Positions 21,443 through 30,176 of a stretch of DNA of 33,828 bases are shown one piece after another. The DNA is taken from NCBI GenBank assembly GCA_035559435.1, contig DATMBC010000102.1, positions 1-33,828 on the forward strand. Reading direction: 5' to 3'. Source of the stretch: a bacterium. GTDB lineage: Bacteria > Zixibacteria > MSB-5A5 > WJJR01. The position numbers and the translations under genes were made by a program. Numbering within the stretch: the stretch's first letter is position 1; each line of letters starts with the position of its first letter. Below the pieces are notes generated by a model, which was given only the letters and a program-made list of their open reading frames with translations, did not search any database and was not told where the DNA came from.

Positions 21443-23778
21443 TCGGCCAGACCATTGCCCATTACCGCATTATCGAGAAGCTCGGGCAGGGCGGGATGGG
21501 CGTGGTCTATCGCGCCGAGGACACCAAACTTGGGCGCGATGTCGCGTTGAAATTCCCGCCGCCGCAGACCAAGCAGTCGGCCGAAGAGTACCAGCGTCTC
21601 ATCCACGAGGCCAAGGCGGCGGCGGCATTGGATCATCCCAACATCTGCACGATCCACGAAATCGGCGAAGTTGACGGGCAGCCCTATATCGCGATGTCGT
21701 TTGTTGACGGCATGACCTTGCGCGACCGTCTGGCCAACGGCCCCCTGCCGGCGGCCGAGGCGGTCAAGATCGCGATGGAGATGGCCGACGGGCTGTCGGT
21801 TGCCCACGACAAGGGAATCATCCACCGCGACATCAAACCCGAGAACATCATGATCAACGCCCGCGGCCAGGTGAAGATCATGGACTTTGGGTTGGCCAAA
21901 TCGACGCGTTTCAATGCCAGGATTACGCAGGATGGGATCACCCCCGGCACCGCCGCCTACATGTCCCCCGAACAAGCCAAGGGCGAGGGTGTCGATGCCC
22001 GCTCCGACCTCTGGTCGCTGGGCGTGGTGCTCTATGAATGCCTGACCGCGCATCTGCCGTTCGAGGGCAGCCATCCGGCCGCGCTCATGTATGCGGTTCT
22101 GCACGAGCCGCACCGGGCGATAGACGCCTACCGCGGGAACCTGCCGTCGGAACTGACCTCGCTCATCGACCGCCTGTTGCGCAAGGATCCGGTCCAGCGT
22201 CCGGTCAACACGCGGGCGGTGGCGCAGGAGTTGTCGCAGATTCGCGATCTTCTCGACGGCAAGGTCAGTTCGCACCCGGGCGTGCGCGATCCGGCCCAGC
22301 CCTCGCTGGCGGTGCTGCCCTTCACGAACATGAGCGCCGACGCCGAAAACGAGTTCTTTGCCGACGGCTTGACCGAGGATCTGATCACCGCGTTTTCGCG
22401 GATGAACAACCTGCGCGTGGTGGCGCGGACCTCGGCCTTTCAATTCAAGGGCAAGACCACCGACATTCGGCGCGTCGGCGAGCAATTGAATGTCGGCACC
22501 GTGCTCGAGGGCAGCGTGCGCAAGTCGGGCAACCGCCTGCGCGTCACCGCGCAGTTGATCAATGTCGCCGACGGCTTCCACATCTGGTCGGAGAAATACG
22601 ACCGCGAGATGGCCGATGTCTTCGAGATTCAGGACGATATCGCCCGCGCCATTGTGGACGCCCTGAAGGTCAAACTCACCGGGCAGCCGGATGCGTCGCT
22701 GGTGCGCGGCGGAACGGCCAACCTGGAGGCCTACAACCTCGTCCTGCAGGGTCGCCACCACTGGAACCGCCGCACCGGCGCCGATCTGCTCAAGGCCGAG
22801 GACTGCTTCCGGCGGGCGATCGCGCTGGATCCGCAATACGCCCTGGCGCACGGCGTGCTGGCGATGACGTATGTCACCATGCTCGATCATACCGACGCGC
22901 CCCGAGAGGACCTGTCGGCGAAGGCCGCCCGCGCCGCCACGGAGGCGCTGCGATTGGACGCGGAATGCGCGGAGGCCTACGCCACCATCGGGCTGTTGGA
23001 AATGGACGCCAACCGCTGGGGAAAGTCGGAGGCGGCCTTTCGCCGGGCGATCGCCATCAATCCCGGGTTTGTCACCGGGCATCAGTGGTACGCCGCCCTG
23101 CTGTCGGTGCTCGGCCGCCACGAGGAGGTCATGCGCGAATTGCGCATCGCCCTCAGCCACGATCCGCTCTCGCTCATCGTGCACATCAATCTCGCCCACG
23201 CCTACCGCATCCTCGGTCGGATGGACGATTACCGACGTGAACTCGAGTACGCTACCGAAATCGATCCGAATTTTGCGCCGGCGCACATGGACTGGATCAT
23301 GTACTACGAATTGATCGGCGACTACGACCGCGCCATCCTGCATGGGGAGCGGTTGCTGACCATCAACCCCTCCTATCAGCGCGTCAATCTCTGGATCGCC
23401 CGTTTGCGGATACTGTCAGGCGACAGCGGCGCGGCGCGCGACGCCTTCGCCCGCTGGCTGGAGTCGCTGAATGATCCGGAGCGCCTGGCGCGCTTCCGGC
23501 GGGCCGCCGCGCCCGGCACATTGGCGTCGTTCAAGACGGCCGTGCTGGCCGAATTCCGCGCGCCCATTCCGACGCTCCTGCGATTTATCGACCCGCTCAG
23601 CGCCTTGTTGATGGAACTGGAAGAGTGGGACGCCGTATTCGACTGGTTGGAGGCGGCGGCGAAGGTCTCCGTGTACGATGTCTCGGTGGTGTTGGTGGAT
23701 CCCATGTGGGAGCGCGCGCGCAAACATCCTCGCTATCTCGCATTCTACCGCTCGCTCGCCCTGCCCCAGAGCGTATGA
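21439..23778 (+). CDS. Ser/Thr kinase 6 of 9: kinase-TolB_N-TPR, cytosolic
   Basis: A 779-aa protein. Kinase domain with GQGGMGVV, Lys38, HRDIKPEN, MDFGLAK, and activation loop TQDGITPGTAAYMSPEQ. The residue run after Lys38 is FPPP rather than the FLP usual in the array. From residue 288: TolB_N-like domain (SLAVLPFTNMSADAENEFFADG, VLEGSVRKSG, HIWSEKYDR), the same subtype as kinase 1. TPR repeats cover about residues 425-740. The tail MWERARKHPRYLAFYRSL is a weaker version of the family end motif. No transmembrane helix is visible between the domains. ATG 21439 sits in an ATGA overlap with kinase 5, and the stop forms another with kinase 7. It returns to the TPR architecture after the two propeller kinases, so the array order is not simply by type. 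Confidence 0.92.
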   Translation: MIGQTIAHYRIIEKLGQGGMGVVYRAEDTKLGRDVALKFPPPQTKQSAEEYQRLIHEAKAAAALDHPNICTIHEIGEVDGQPYIAMSFVDGMTLRDRLANGPLPAAEAVKIAMEMADGLSVAHDKGIIHRDIKPENIMINARGQVKIMDFGLAKSTRFNARITQDGITPGTAAYMSPEQAKGEGVDARSDLWSLGVVLYECLTAHLPFEGSHPAALMYAVLHEPHRAIDAYRGNLPSELTSLIDRLLRKDPVQRPVNTRAVAQELSQIRDLLDGKVSSHPGVRDPAQPSLAVLPFTNMSADAENEFFADGLTEDLITAFSRMNNLRVVARTSAFQFKGKTTDIRRVGEQLNVGTVLEGSVRKSGNRLRVTAQLINVADGFHIWSEKYDREMADVFEIQDDIARAIVDALKVKLTGQPDASLVRGGTANLEAYNLVLQGRHHWNRRTGADLLKAEDCFRRAIALDPQYALAHGVLAMTYVTMLDHTDAPREDLSAKAARAATEALRLDAECAEAYATIGLLEMDANRWGKSEAAFRRAIAINPGFVTGHQWYAALLSVLGRHEEVMRELRIALSHDPLSLIVHINLAHAYRILGRMDDYRRELEYATEIDPNFAPAHMDWIMYYELIGDYDRAILHGERLLTINPSYQRVNLWIARLRILSGDSGAARDAFARWLESLNDPERLARFRRAAAPGTLASFKTAVLAEFRAPIPTLLRFIDPLSALLMELEEWDAVFDWLEAAAKVSVYDVSVVLVDPMWERARKHPRYLAFYRSLALPQSV

Positions 23779-26700
23779 TTGGCCAGACCGTCGGTCACTA
23801 CCGCATTTGCGCGTCGCTGGGCCAGGGCGGCATGGGGATCGTCTACCAGGCCGAAGACACGCGGTTGCAGCGGGTGGTGGCGCTTAAGTTCCTGCCCGAG
23901 GCGGCGCGCACCGACGCGTCGGCGCGCGCCCAGTTCCTGCGCGAGGCGCGCGCGGCCTCCCGTCTGAGTCACCCGCACATTCTGACCGTGCACACGGTCG
24001 AGGAATCGCCCGACGGCGACTTCATCGTCATGGAGTTCGCCGAGGGCGGCGCGTTGCGCGCCCGTGTCGGACGGCTCCCCTTCGCCGAGGCCGTCGACCT
24101 CATGATCCAGGCCGCCGAGGGACTGCAGGCGGCGCACGAACACGGCATCATTCATCGCGACATCAAGCCCGACAACCTGCTTCTGGACGCCGGCGGACGC
24201 CTCCGCATTTCCGACTTCGGCCTGGCCCGTGTCGCGTCCGACAGTGTCGGCTGGTCGAATCAGGAACTGGCTGTGGGCACCGCCCACTACATGTCCCCGG
24301 AGCAGGTGAGCGGCGCGCGGCTCGATGCCCGCTCGGATATTTTCGCGCTGGGCGTGACGTTCTTCGAATTGATCGCCGGGCGTCGCCCGTTTGAAGCCGA
24401 CTACGTCATGTCGGTGCTCTATGCCATCGCCAACGAGCCCGCGCCGCGGCTGAGCGAATTCGAGCCATCCGTCGAACCCGGGCTGGAAGCGATCATCGAC
24501 CGCTGTCTGGCGAAGTCGCCGGAGGACCGCTTCTCCTCCTGCCGCGACTTGGCCGAGCAGTTGATGTCGCTGCGTCGGGCGACGGCCGCCGTTGCCGCTG
24601 GGCCCGGCCACCCCGTGCAACCGCGGCGCGCGGCGCAGGTCGCCGACGTGCAGCCCTTTGTCGGCCGTCAGCGCGAACAGGCGAAATTCGACCAATGGAT
24701 GGGAAGCGCCGCAGACGGCCGTGGATTCACGGTCTTTGTCACCGGCGAATCCGGGGTCGGCAAATCGCGGCTGATCGAGACCGTGCTGACACGCGGACGC
24801 GACAACGGCATGGGCGTGCTGATGGGGCGTTGTATTCCACAGGGTGGCGGGTTGCCGTTTCATCCCTACGCCAACGCGCTGCGCAGCGGCCTCCCGCGGT
24901 TGGACGATTCCACGATCAATCCGTTGGAGCGTCGCGCGGCGGCGTTGGGCGTCGACTTGCGCAATCGGCTGCCGGTCCTGCGCTCCTTCCTCAACATGTC
25001 CGGCCCGGTCGCCACAGTCCTCAACCCGGAGCACCTGTGGGATTCGCTGCTGGTGCTGATCCGGGTGGTGACGGCGGAGCGTCCCACGATCCTCTTTCTC
25101 GACGACCTGCAATGGGCCGATGACGACACCTTGAAGTTCTTCGGCTACATCGCGCGCAATGCCGGCGATCTGCCGCTTTTGCAGGTGGCGACCTATCGCA
25201 CCACCGAAGGGGGCGCGCCGTCCGCGCCTGCGGCGCAAGTGGACGGGCTGGTCCGTCGGCTCCATGGCGAGGGTTGTGCCGAGGTCTTGGAGCTGCCGCG
25301 GCTCTCCAGCGAGGAGACGCTCGAACTGGCGGTGCAGTTGTTCGGCGGCCGCCTGGACGATCGCGAGTTGGCGGAGCGGGTGGTGCGTCGCGCCGACGGC
25401 AACCCATTGTTTGTGCGGGAGTTTGTCGAATTGCTCAAGGGCGCCGACGACGCGCCACCCGCCGGCGACATCACGATCCCCGGCCGCATTCGCGATCTGA
25501 TTGCGCACCGGATCGACCGTCTGGCCGCCTCGGAACGCGAGCTGCTCGAACTGGCCGCCTGCGAGGCGGACTTCTTCGACTCAGACGTGCTGCTGGTCTG
25601 CTTGGGCGGCGAACGCATCCCGCTGTTGCGACGGCTGCAGAATCTGGAAACCGAGCAGCGGATCATCCGTCATGAGGGCACGCGCTACCGTTTTGATCAT
25701 CCGCTGATCCGCGAAGTGATCTACGAAGGCCTCCTGCCCGAACTGCGGCAGGAATACCACCGGCTGATCGGCGCCGCGCTGATTGCCCGGCATGCCGGAG
25801 CGGTCGAGCAGGCGGCGCGCATCGCCCACCATCTGCTCTCGTCGCGTCAGGAAGGGGCGGCGCTGGGTTATCTGCTGCGCGCCGCCGAGCATGCGCGCGA
25901 TCTGTGCGCCAACAGCGAGGCGTTGCGTCTCTATCAGCAGCTTGAGGGAATCCTCGTCACTGCGGGACGCGTGGAGCCTGACTTGGCCTTGCGGGTGAAG
26001 GTCGGACGCGGCGATGTGCTTCTGGCCAGGGGCATGACCGCGCAGGCGTTGTCGGCCTACGAGGCGGCGCTGGCGCTGGCACAGTCGCATGATCTGTCCG
26101 GCTGGACCATCGACATCCTGCGCCGGATGGCCGAGCCGCTGCGCATGCTGGGGGATCTGGACCCGGCGCGTCGTGTGGCCGTCGAAGCGGCCGAACGCGC
26201 CGCGCGTCAGCAGGATACGGCCCGGCGCGCCGAGTCGCTCCTGAGTCTGGCGGCTGCGCTGGTTCCGCGTGCGGAGTACGAAGCGGCGCTGGATGCCGCC
26301 GGCGAGGCATTGGCATTGGCGCAGCGCGAGGAGCGACTGTCGCAACAGTCCGCGGCGCTGGCGCTGGCGGGGGCCACCCACCTGCACCGCGGGCAGTATC
26401 GCGCCGCCGCCGACACGCTCGAGCAGGCCATTGCCATCCAGCGCTCGATCGGCGACCAGCGCGGACTGGCGTCGTCATTGAATTTCTCCGGGTTGGCCTA
26501 CCACCGGCTGGCCCGGTTTTCACGGTCGCTGGCGCATCACGAAGAATCGCTGCGCATTAAGCGCGCCATCGATGACGTCTCCGCGATTCCCGGCGGGCTC
26601 AACGGCATGGGCGATGTCCTGCGTGACATGGGGCAACTGGAGCGGGCGCGGGAGTGCCACGAGCAATCGCTGCAACTGGCGCGGCAGAATCAAAACCGCG

Positions 26701-27254
26701 GCGCCGAGTGCGACAATCTACGCGATCTGGGTGTCGACGACATGCTCTTGGGGCGCTTCGACGACGCGGAGCGGCGCTTCGGGGAGGTTCTCCGCCTGGC
26801 GCGCGAACACAAGTACCCCTGGTATGAGACGCGCACGCTGAGCGCGTTGTCGGAACTCCATCTGCTGGCGGGACATGCCGGGGCCGCCGATGAGACGTCG
26901 AAGGCCGCGCTCGATCTGGCCCGGCAGGTCGGGGCGACGGAACTGCTTTGCGAGGCCCTCTGGGTGAGGGCGCGATCTTTGGTCAAGAACGGCATTCCCG
27001 CTGCCGACATGGATTCAATGCGGATGCTGGAAGAGGCCATCGCGCGGGCCGAGGCCGCCGATCTGCAGCTACCGCTGGCGGCCATGCATCTGGACCGGGC
27101 CCGATGGCTGGACCAGCGGGGCGATCGCCCCGCCGCCAGTCAGGCGCGCGAGGATGCGCGCCGTTACTTCGACGAAGCCGCCGCCGGGATCACCGACCCG
27201 TCGATGCGCTCCGAGTTTCTCAGTTCGCCGCTGGCGCGGGAATTGCGATCATAA
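23775..27254 (+). CDS. Ser/Thr kinase 7 of 9: kinase-STAND ATPase-TPR
   Basis: A 1159-aa cytosolic protein, the largest of the array. Residues 9-270 are the kinase (GQGGMGIV, Lys38, HRDIKPDN, SDFGLAR, GTAHYMSPEQ). Residues 295-560 are an AAA/STAND-type NTPase, beginning PFVGRQREQAKFDQWM, with Walker A GESGVGKS (324-331, Lys330), Walker B ILFLDDLQWAD (Asp443, Asp444) and a GNPLFVREF motif. A winged-helix-like stretch follows, with HEGTRYRFDHPLIREVIYEG. About residues 690-1140 are TPR repeats of the tetratricopeptide/MalT kind. The layout matches that of PknK-type and LuxR/MalT-type STAND regulators, in which ligand binding to the TPR drives ATP-dependent oligomerisation. No DNA-binding HTH is present, so output would be through the kinase. 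It starts in an ATGA overlap with kinase 6 and is the last gene of the tightly packed block. Confidence 0.92.
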   Translation: MIGQTVGHYRICASLGQGGMGIVYQAEDTRLQRVVALKFLPEAARTDASARAQFLREARAASRLSHPHILTVHTVEESPDGDFIVMEFAEGGALRARVGRLPFAEAVDLMIQAAEGLQAAHEHGIIHRDIKPDNLLLDAGGRLRISDFGLARVASDSVGWSNQELAVGTAHYMSPEQVSGARLDARSDIFALGVTFFELIAGRRPFEADYVMSVLYAIANEPAPRLSEFEPSVEPGLEAIIDRCLAKSPEDRFSSCRDLAEQLMSLRRATAAVAAGPGHPVQPRRAAQVADVQPFVGRQREQAKFDQWMGSAADGRGFTVFVTGESGVGKSRLIETVLTRGRDNGMGVLMGRCIPQGGGLPFHPYANALRSGLPRLDDSTINPLERRAAALGVDLRNRLPVLRSFLNMSGPVATVLNPEHLWDSLLVLIRVVTAERPTILFLDDLQWADDDTLKFFGYIARNAGDLPLLQVATYRTTEGGAPSAPAAQVDGLVRRLHGEGCAEVLELPRLSSEETLELAVQLFGGRLDDRELAERVVRRADGNPLFVREFVELLKGADDAPPAGDITIPGRIRDLIAHRIDRLAASERELLELAACEADFFDSDVLLVCLGGERIPLLRRLQNLETEQRIIRHEGTRYRFDHPLIREVIYEGLLPELRQEYHRLIGAALIARHAGAVEQAARIAHHLLSSRQEGAALGYLLRAAEHARDLCANSEALRLYQQLEGILVTAGRVEPDLALRVKVGRGDVLLARGMTAQALSAYEAALALAQSHDLSGWTIDILRRMAEPLRMLGDLDPARRVAVEAAERAARQQDTARRAESLLSLAAALVPRAEYEAALDAAGEALALAQREERLSQQSAALALAGATHLHRGQYRAAADTLEQAIAIQRSIGDQRGLASSLNFSGLAYHRLARFSRSLAHHEESLRIKRAIDDVSAIPGGLNGMGDVLRDMGQLERARECHEQSLQLARQNQNRGAECDNLRDLGVDDMLLGRFDDAERRFGEVLRLAREHKYPWYETRTLSALSELHLLAGHAGAADETSKAALDLARQVGATELLCEALWVRARSLVKNGIPAADMDSMRMLEEAIARAEAADLQLPLAAMHLDRARWLDQRGDRPAASQAREDARRYFDEAAAGITDPSMRSEFLSSPLARELRS

Positions 27255-27315
27255 TTGCCGGATTGCCGTCTCGCCGTTCCCGGCGCCCGGACCGGGAAAT
27301 GGCGGCTTGATACCC

Positions 27316-27344
27316 TTGTCGAATGCTCGGGAATCTGGTATCGT
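27316..27344 (+). promoter_or_regulatory. Candidate promoter before kinase 8
   Basis: The only sizeable gap in the kinase array (27255-27380, 126 bp) contains TTGTCG (27316-27321) and TATCGT (27339-27344) separated by 17 bp, each four of six to the sigma-70 consensus. The ATG of kinase 8 is 36 bp beyond. No terminator is evident after kinase 7, so this may be an internal promoter. Confidence 0.3.
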
Positions 27345-27380
27345 GGCTTGTCTTGCACGTGCTCAAACGGACTAAACCCT

Positions 27381-30152
27381 ATGATTGGCACAACGGTCAA
27401 CCAATACAAAATCCTCGAGCGCCTCGGCGCCGGCGGCATGGGCATCGTCTACAAGGCGGAAGACACCCGTCTGGGGCGGATCGTGGCATTGAAGTTCCTG
27501 CCCCCCTACGCCCTCGATTCGGCGGAGGACCGCACCCGGTTTCTCATCGAGGCGCAGTCGGCCGCGGCGCTGGATCACCCGAACATCTGCACCATCCACG
27601 AAATCGGCGATTCCGGGGACCATCCGTTTATCGTCATGGCCTATGTCGATGGCCCCAGTCTCAAGGAGCGTCTCAAGGATGGGCCGATGGATCCGGCGGA
27701 GGCGGTCAGCATTGCCGGACAGGTGGCCTCCGGACTGGTGAAGGCGCACGAGAAGGGGATCATCCACCGCGACATCAAGCCCGCCAATATTCTGCTGTCC
27801 AAGGACGGGCTCTGCAAAATTTGCGACTTCGGGCTGGCCAAGTCGAGCATCTCCAAGAAGGTCACGCGCACCGGCAGCACGATCGGCACCGCGGCCTACA
27901 TGTCTCCCGAACAGGCGCGCTCGGAAGTGGTCGACCAGCGCACCGACATCTGGTCTCTGGGTGTCATCCTCTACGAGATGCTGGCGGGCAAGCCGCCGTT
28001 TGTGGCCGACCATGAAGCGGTCGTGATCTACTCAATTCTCAACGATGAATGTCCGCCGCTGGAAGAGAAACGTCCCGGACTGCCCGCCGAACTCTACCGG
28101 ATCGTCAAGAAGGCGCTGGCGCACAAGGCGGCCGACCGCTACCCGACGATCGAGGAGATGCGCCGCGACCTGAAGGCGGTGGCCACGCAACTGAAGGGTC
28201 CGGGGACAGTTTCGGGCACTTTCGCCGCGGTGCAACCCAAGGCCGCCGCGGGCAGGACGGCGGGACCGCCGCCCAAGCCGGCCGCGGCGCCCCCTCCCAA
28301 GCCGGCGACTCCGCCTCCCGCTCCGACGCCCGCCCCCAAGAAGAAGTCTTCGCCGGCGCTCTATATCGTGGTCGGCGCGTTGACCGTTGCGGCGGTGGTG
28401 GCGGTCCTGTGGTTCAACATGAAGCCGAAGGTGACAGGCCCGTCGGAAGAGACCACCGCAGTCGAGGCGCCGCTGATTGCCCCGCCCGAAGCCGCCGGCG
28501 ACGCCGAAACCGAAGCCAAGAGCGCCACGCCCACCGGCGAGAAGGCGCTGCCGACCGTGGCGGTTCTGCCGTTGGAGAATCAAAGCAGCGACCGCGATGA
28601 GGCCTATTTCGCCGCCGGCATGACGCAGGCGTTGACCGAGGCGCTCGGCCGCTTCAAAAAGGTGAAGGTGGTTTCCCGTCACGACGCTGCCGCGCTGCGC
28701 GGCATGCCGCTGGCGGTGGAAGATTTCGGCAGACGGCTCGGCGCCGATTACCTTATCGAGGGGTCGATCCGCAAGGACAAAAAGAACGTCCTGCTGACCA
28801 CGCATCTGCACCGTGTCTCCGATCGCGACCTGGTCTGGTCGCTCAAACGCGACGTCCCGTTGGCGCAACTGTTCGCCGTGGAAGGAGAGATTGCCGACTC
28901 GCTGGCGGCGACGCTGGGTCTGCCCCTGACCCCCGAGGAGAAACGCGCCATCGTGACGGTCGGGACCGGCAATGCCGAGGCCTATGACCAGTATCTCAGA
29001 GGTCAGCAGGCCTTCGAGCAGCGCACCGAGGACGACAACGAGGTGGCCGAGAAGGCATTCCGCCGGGCGATCTCGCTGGACAAAGACTATGCCGCGGCGC
29101 AGATCGCGCTGGCCCGCACGCTCATGGAGCAGATCTACTGGGGCTGGGACGACAACGAGAAGAATGTGACCGAAGCGGCCGGGCTGCTGCAGAAGGCGGC
29201 CGCGCGCGATTCCGTTTCGGCGGAGTATCACGCCGGCATAGGCGAACTGGCGGCGATGCGTCATGATCTGACCGCCGCGACCCGGTCCCTCCGGCGCGCG
29301 GTCCAACTGGCGCCGCAGGATCCGGACATGCACTACCGTCTCGGCGTTGAGCTGGCCAATGCCGCCCAGACCGATGAGGCGGCCCGTTCGCTGCGCAAGG
29401 CGATCGATCTGAAATCCAATTTCACCGATGCCTATCGCGCGCTGGCGCGGGTGTTGGCCTTCACCGGCAAACCCGGCGACGCCGGCAAGACCATCGCCAC
29501 CGCGCTGGATGTGTCGCCCAATCTGGCGCGGGTCCGGGTCACCGCCGGACAGCTGGCGCTCTGGCGCGGGCAATTTGTCGCCGCCGATTCGCAACTGCAG
29601 AAAGCCATCGCCCTGCGTCCGAAGATCTACCGCCAGCGCGGCGTCGCCGGCACGATCGCTCTTTTCCAGCGCCGCTTGCCCGAGGCGGTGTCACAACTGA
29701 AGGACGCCTGCGATAAGGCCGGCGACTGGCGCGACTGTCTGCGTCTGGGATTCGCCTATGAATTGACGGACAAGTCCTCGCAGGCCAACAAGGCCTGGAA
29801 GGACGCCGCCGCCAAGGCCGCGGCCGAGCTGGCGGCGCGCCCCGGCGACCTCGAACTGGAATACGGCCTGCTTTACCTGCGCTGCCTCCTCGGCGAAGTG
29901 AAGGACCCCGAGCCCGAGCTGAAACGGCTGGGAGCCAACACGCAAAAGTCCCTGGATCCGACGCTGCGCTACTACTTCACCGCCGCGATCGACGCCCACG
30001 TCGGCATGAGCGACCGCGCCGTGGAGAACATCAGCCGCGTGCTGAAGATGAATGTCTACTCCGCCGCGTATCTCGCCGCGGATCCGGTCTTCGAAAAACT
30101 GAAGAACGATTCCAAGTTTCAGAAGCTCGTCGGCGCCACAACCTCCAGTTGA
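27381..30152 (+). CDS. Ser/Thr kinase 8 of 9: kinase-TM-TolB_N-TPR
   Basis: A 923-aa protein. Kinase domain with GAGGMGIV, Lys38, HRDIKPAN, CDFGLAK and GTAAYMSPEQ. A long Pro/Ala/Lys linker (about residues 280-322) leads to a transmembrane helix at about 325-347 (LYIVVGALTVAAVVAVLWF). An acidic spacer follows, then from residue 391 a divergent TolB_N-like domain (TVAVLPLENQSSDRDEAYFAAG, YLIEGSIRKDKKN) and TPR repeats at about 530-900. The sensor half should therefore be periplasmic, unlike kinases 1, 2, 3 and 6, which have the same domain without the helix. The tail VFEKLKNDSKFQKLV is a degenerate family end. ATG 27381 is supported by the family MIG start and by the non-coding character of the preceding 126 bp. 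Kinase 9 follows after 24 bp. Confidence 0.92.
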   Translation: MIGTTVNQYKILERLGAGGMGIVYKAEDTRLGRIVALKFLPPYALDSAEDRTRFLIEAQSAAALDHPNICTIHEIGDSGDHPFIVMAYVDGPSLKERLKDGPMDPAEAVSIAGQVASGLVKAHEKGIIHRDIKPANILLSKDGLCKICDFGLAKSSISKKVTRTGSTIGTAAYMSPEQARSEVVDQRTDIWSLGVILYEMLAGKPPFVADHEAVVIYSILNDECPPLEEKRPGLPAELYRIVKKALAHKAADRYPTIEEMRRDLKAVATQLKGPGTVSGTFAAVQPKAAAGRTAGPPPKPAAAPPPKPATPPPAPTPAPKKKSSPALYIVVGALTVAAVVAVLWFNMKPKVTGPSEETTAVEAPLIAPPEAAGDAETEAKSATPTGEKALPTVAVLPLENQSSDRDEAYFAAGMTQALTEALGRFKKVKVVSRHDAAALRGMPLAVEDFGRRLGADYLIEGSIRKDKKNVLLTTHLHRVSDRDLVWSLKRDVPLAQLFAVEGEIADSLAATLGLPLTPEEKRAIVTVGTGNAEAYDQYLRGQQAFEQRTEDDNEVAEKAFRRAISLDKDYAAAQIALARTLMEQIYWGWDDNEKNVTEAAGLLQKAAARDSVSAEYHAGIGELAAMRHDLTAATRSLRRAVQLAPQDPDMHYRLGVELANAAQTDEAARSLRKAIDLKSNFTDAYRALARVLAFTGKPGDAGKTIATALDVSPNLARVRVTAGQLALWRGQFVAADSQLQKAIALRPKIYRQRGVAGTIALFQRRLPEAVSQLKDACDKAGDWRDCLRLGFAYELTDKSSQANKAWKDAAAKAAAELAARPGDLELEYGLLYLRCLLGEVKDPEPELKRLGANTQKSLDPTLRYYFTAAIDAHVGMSDRAVENISRVLKMNVYSAAYLAADPVFEKLKNDSKFQKLVGATTSS

Positions 30153-30176
30153 CGGGCGGCAGGCGGTGGTCGGACG

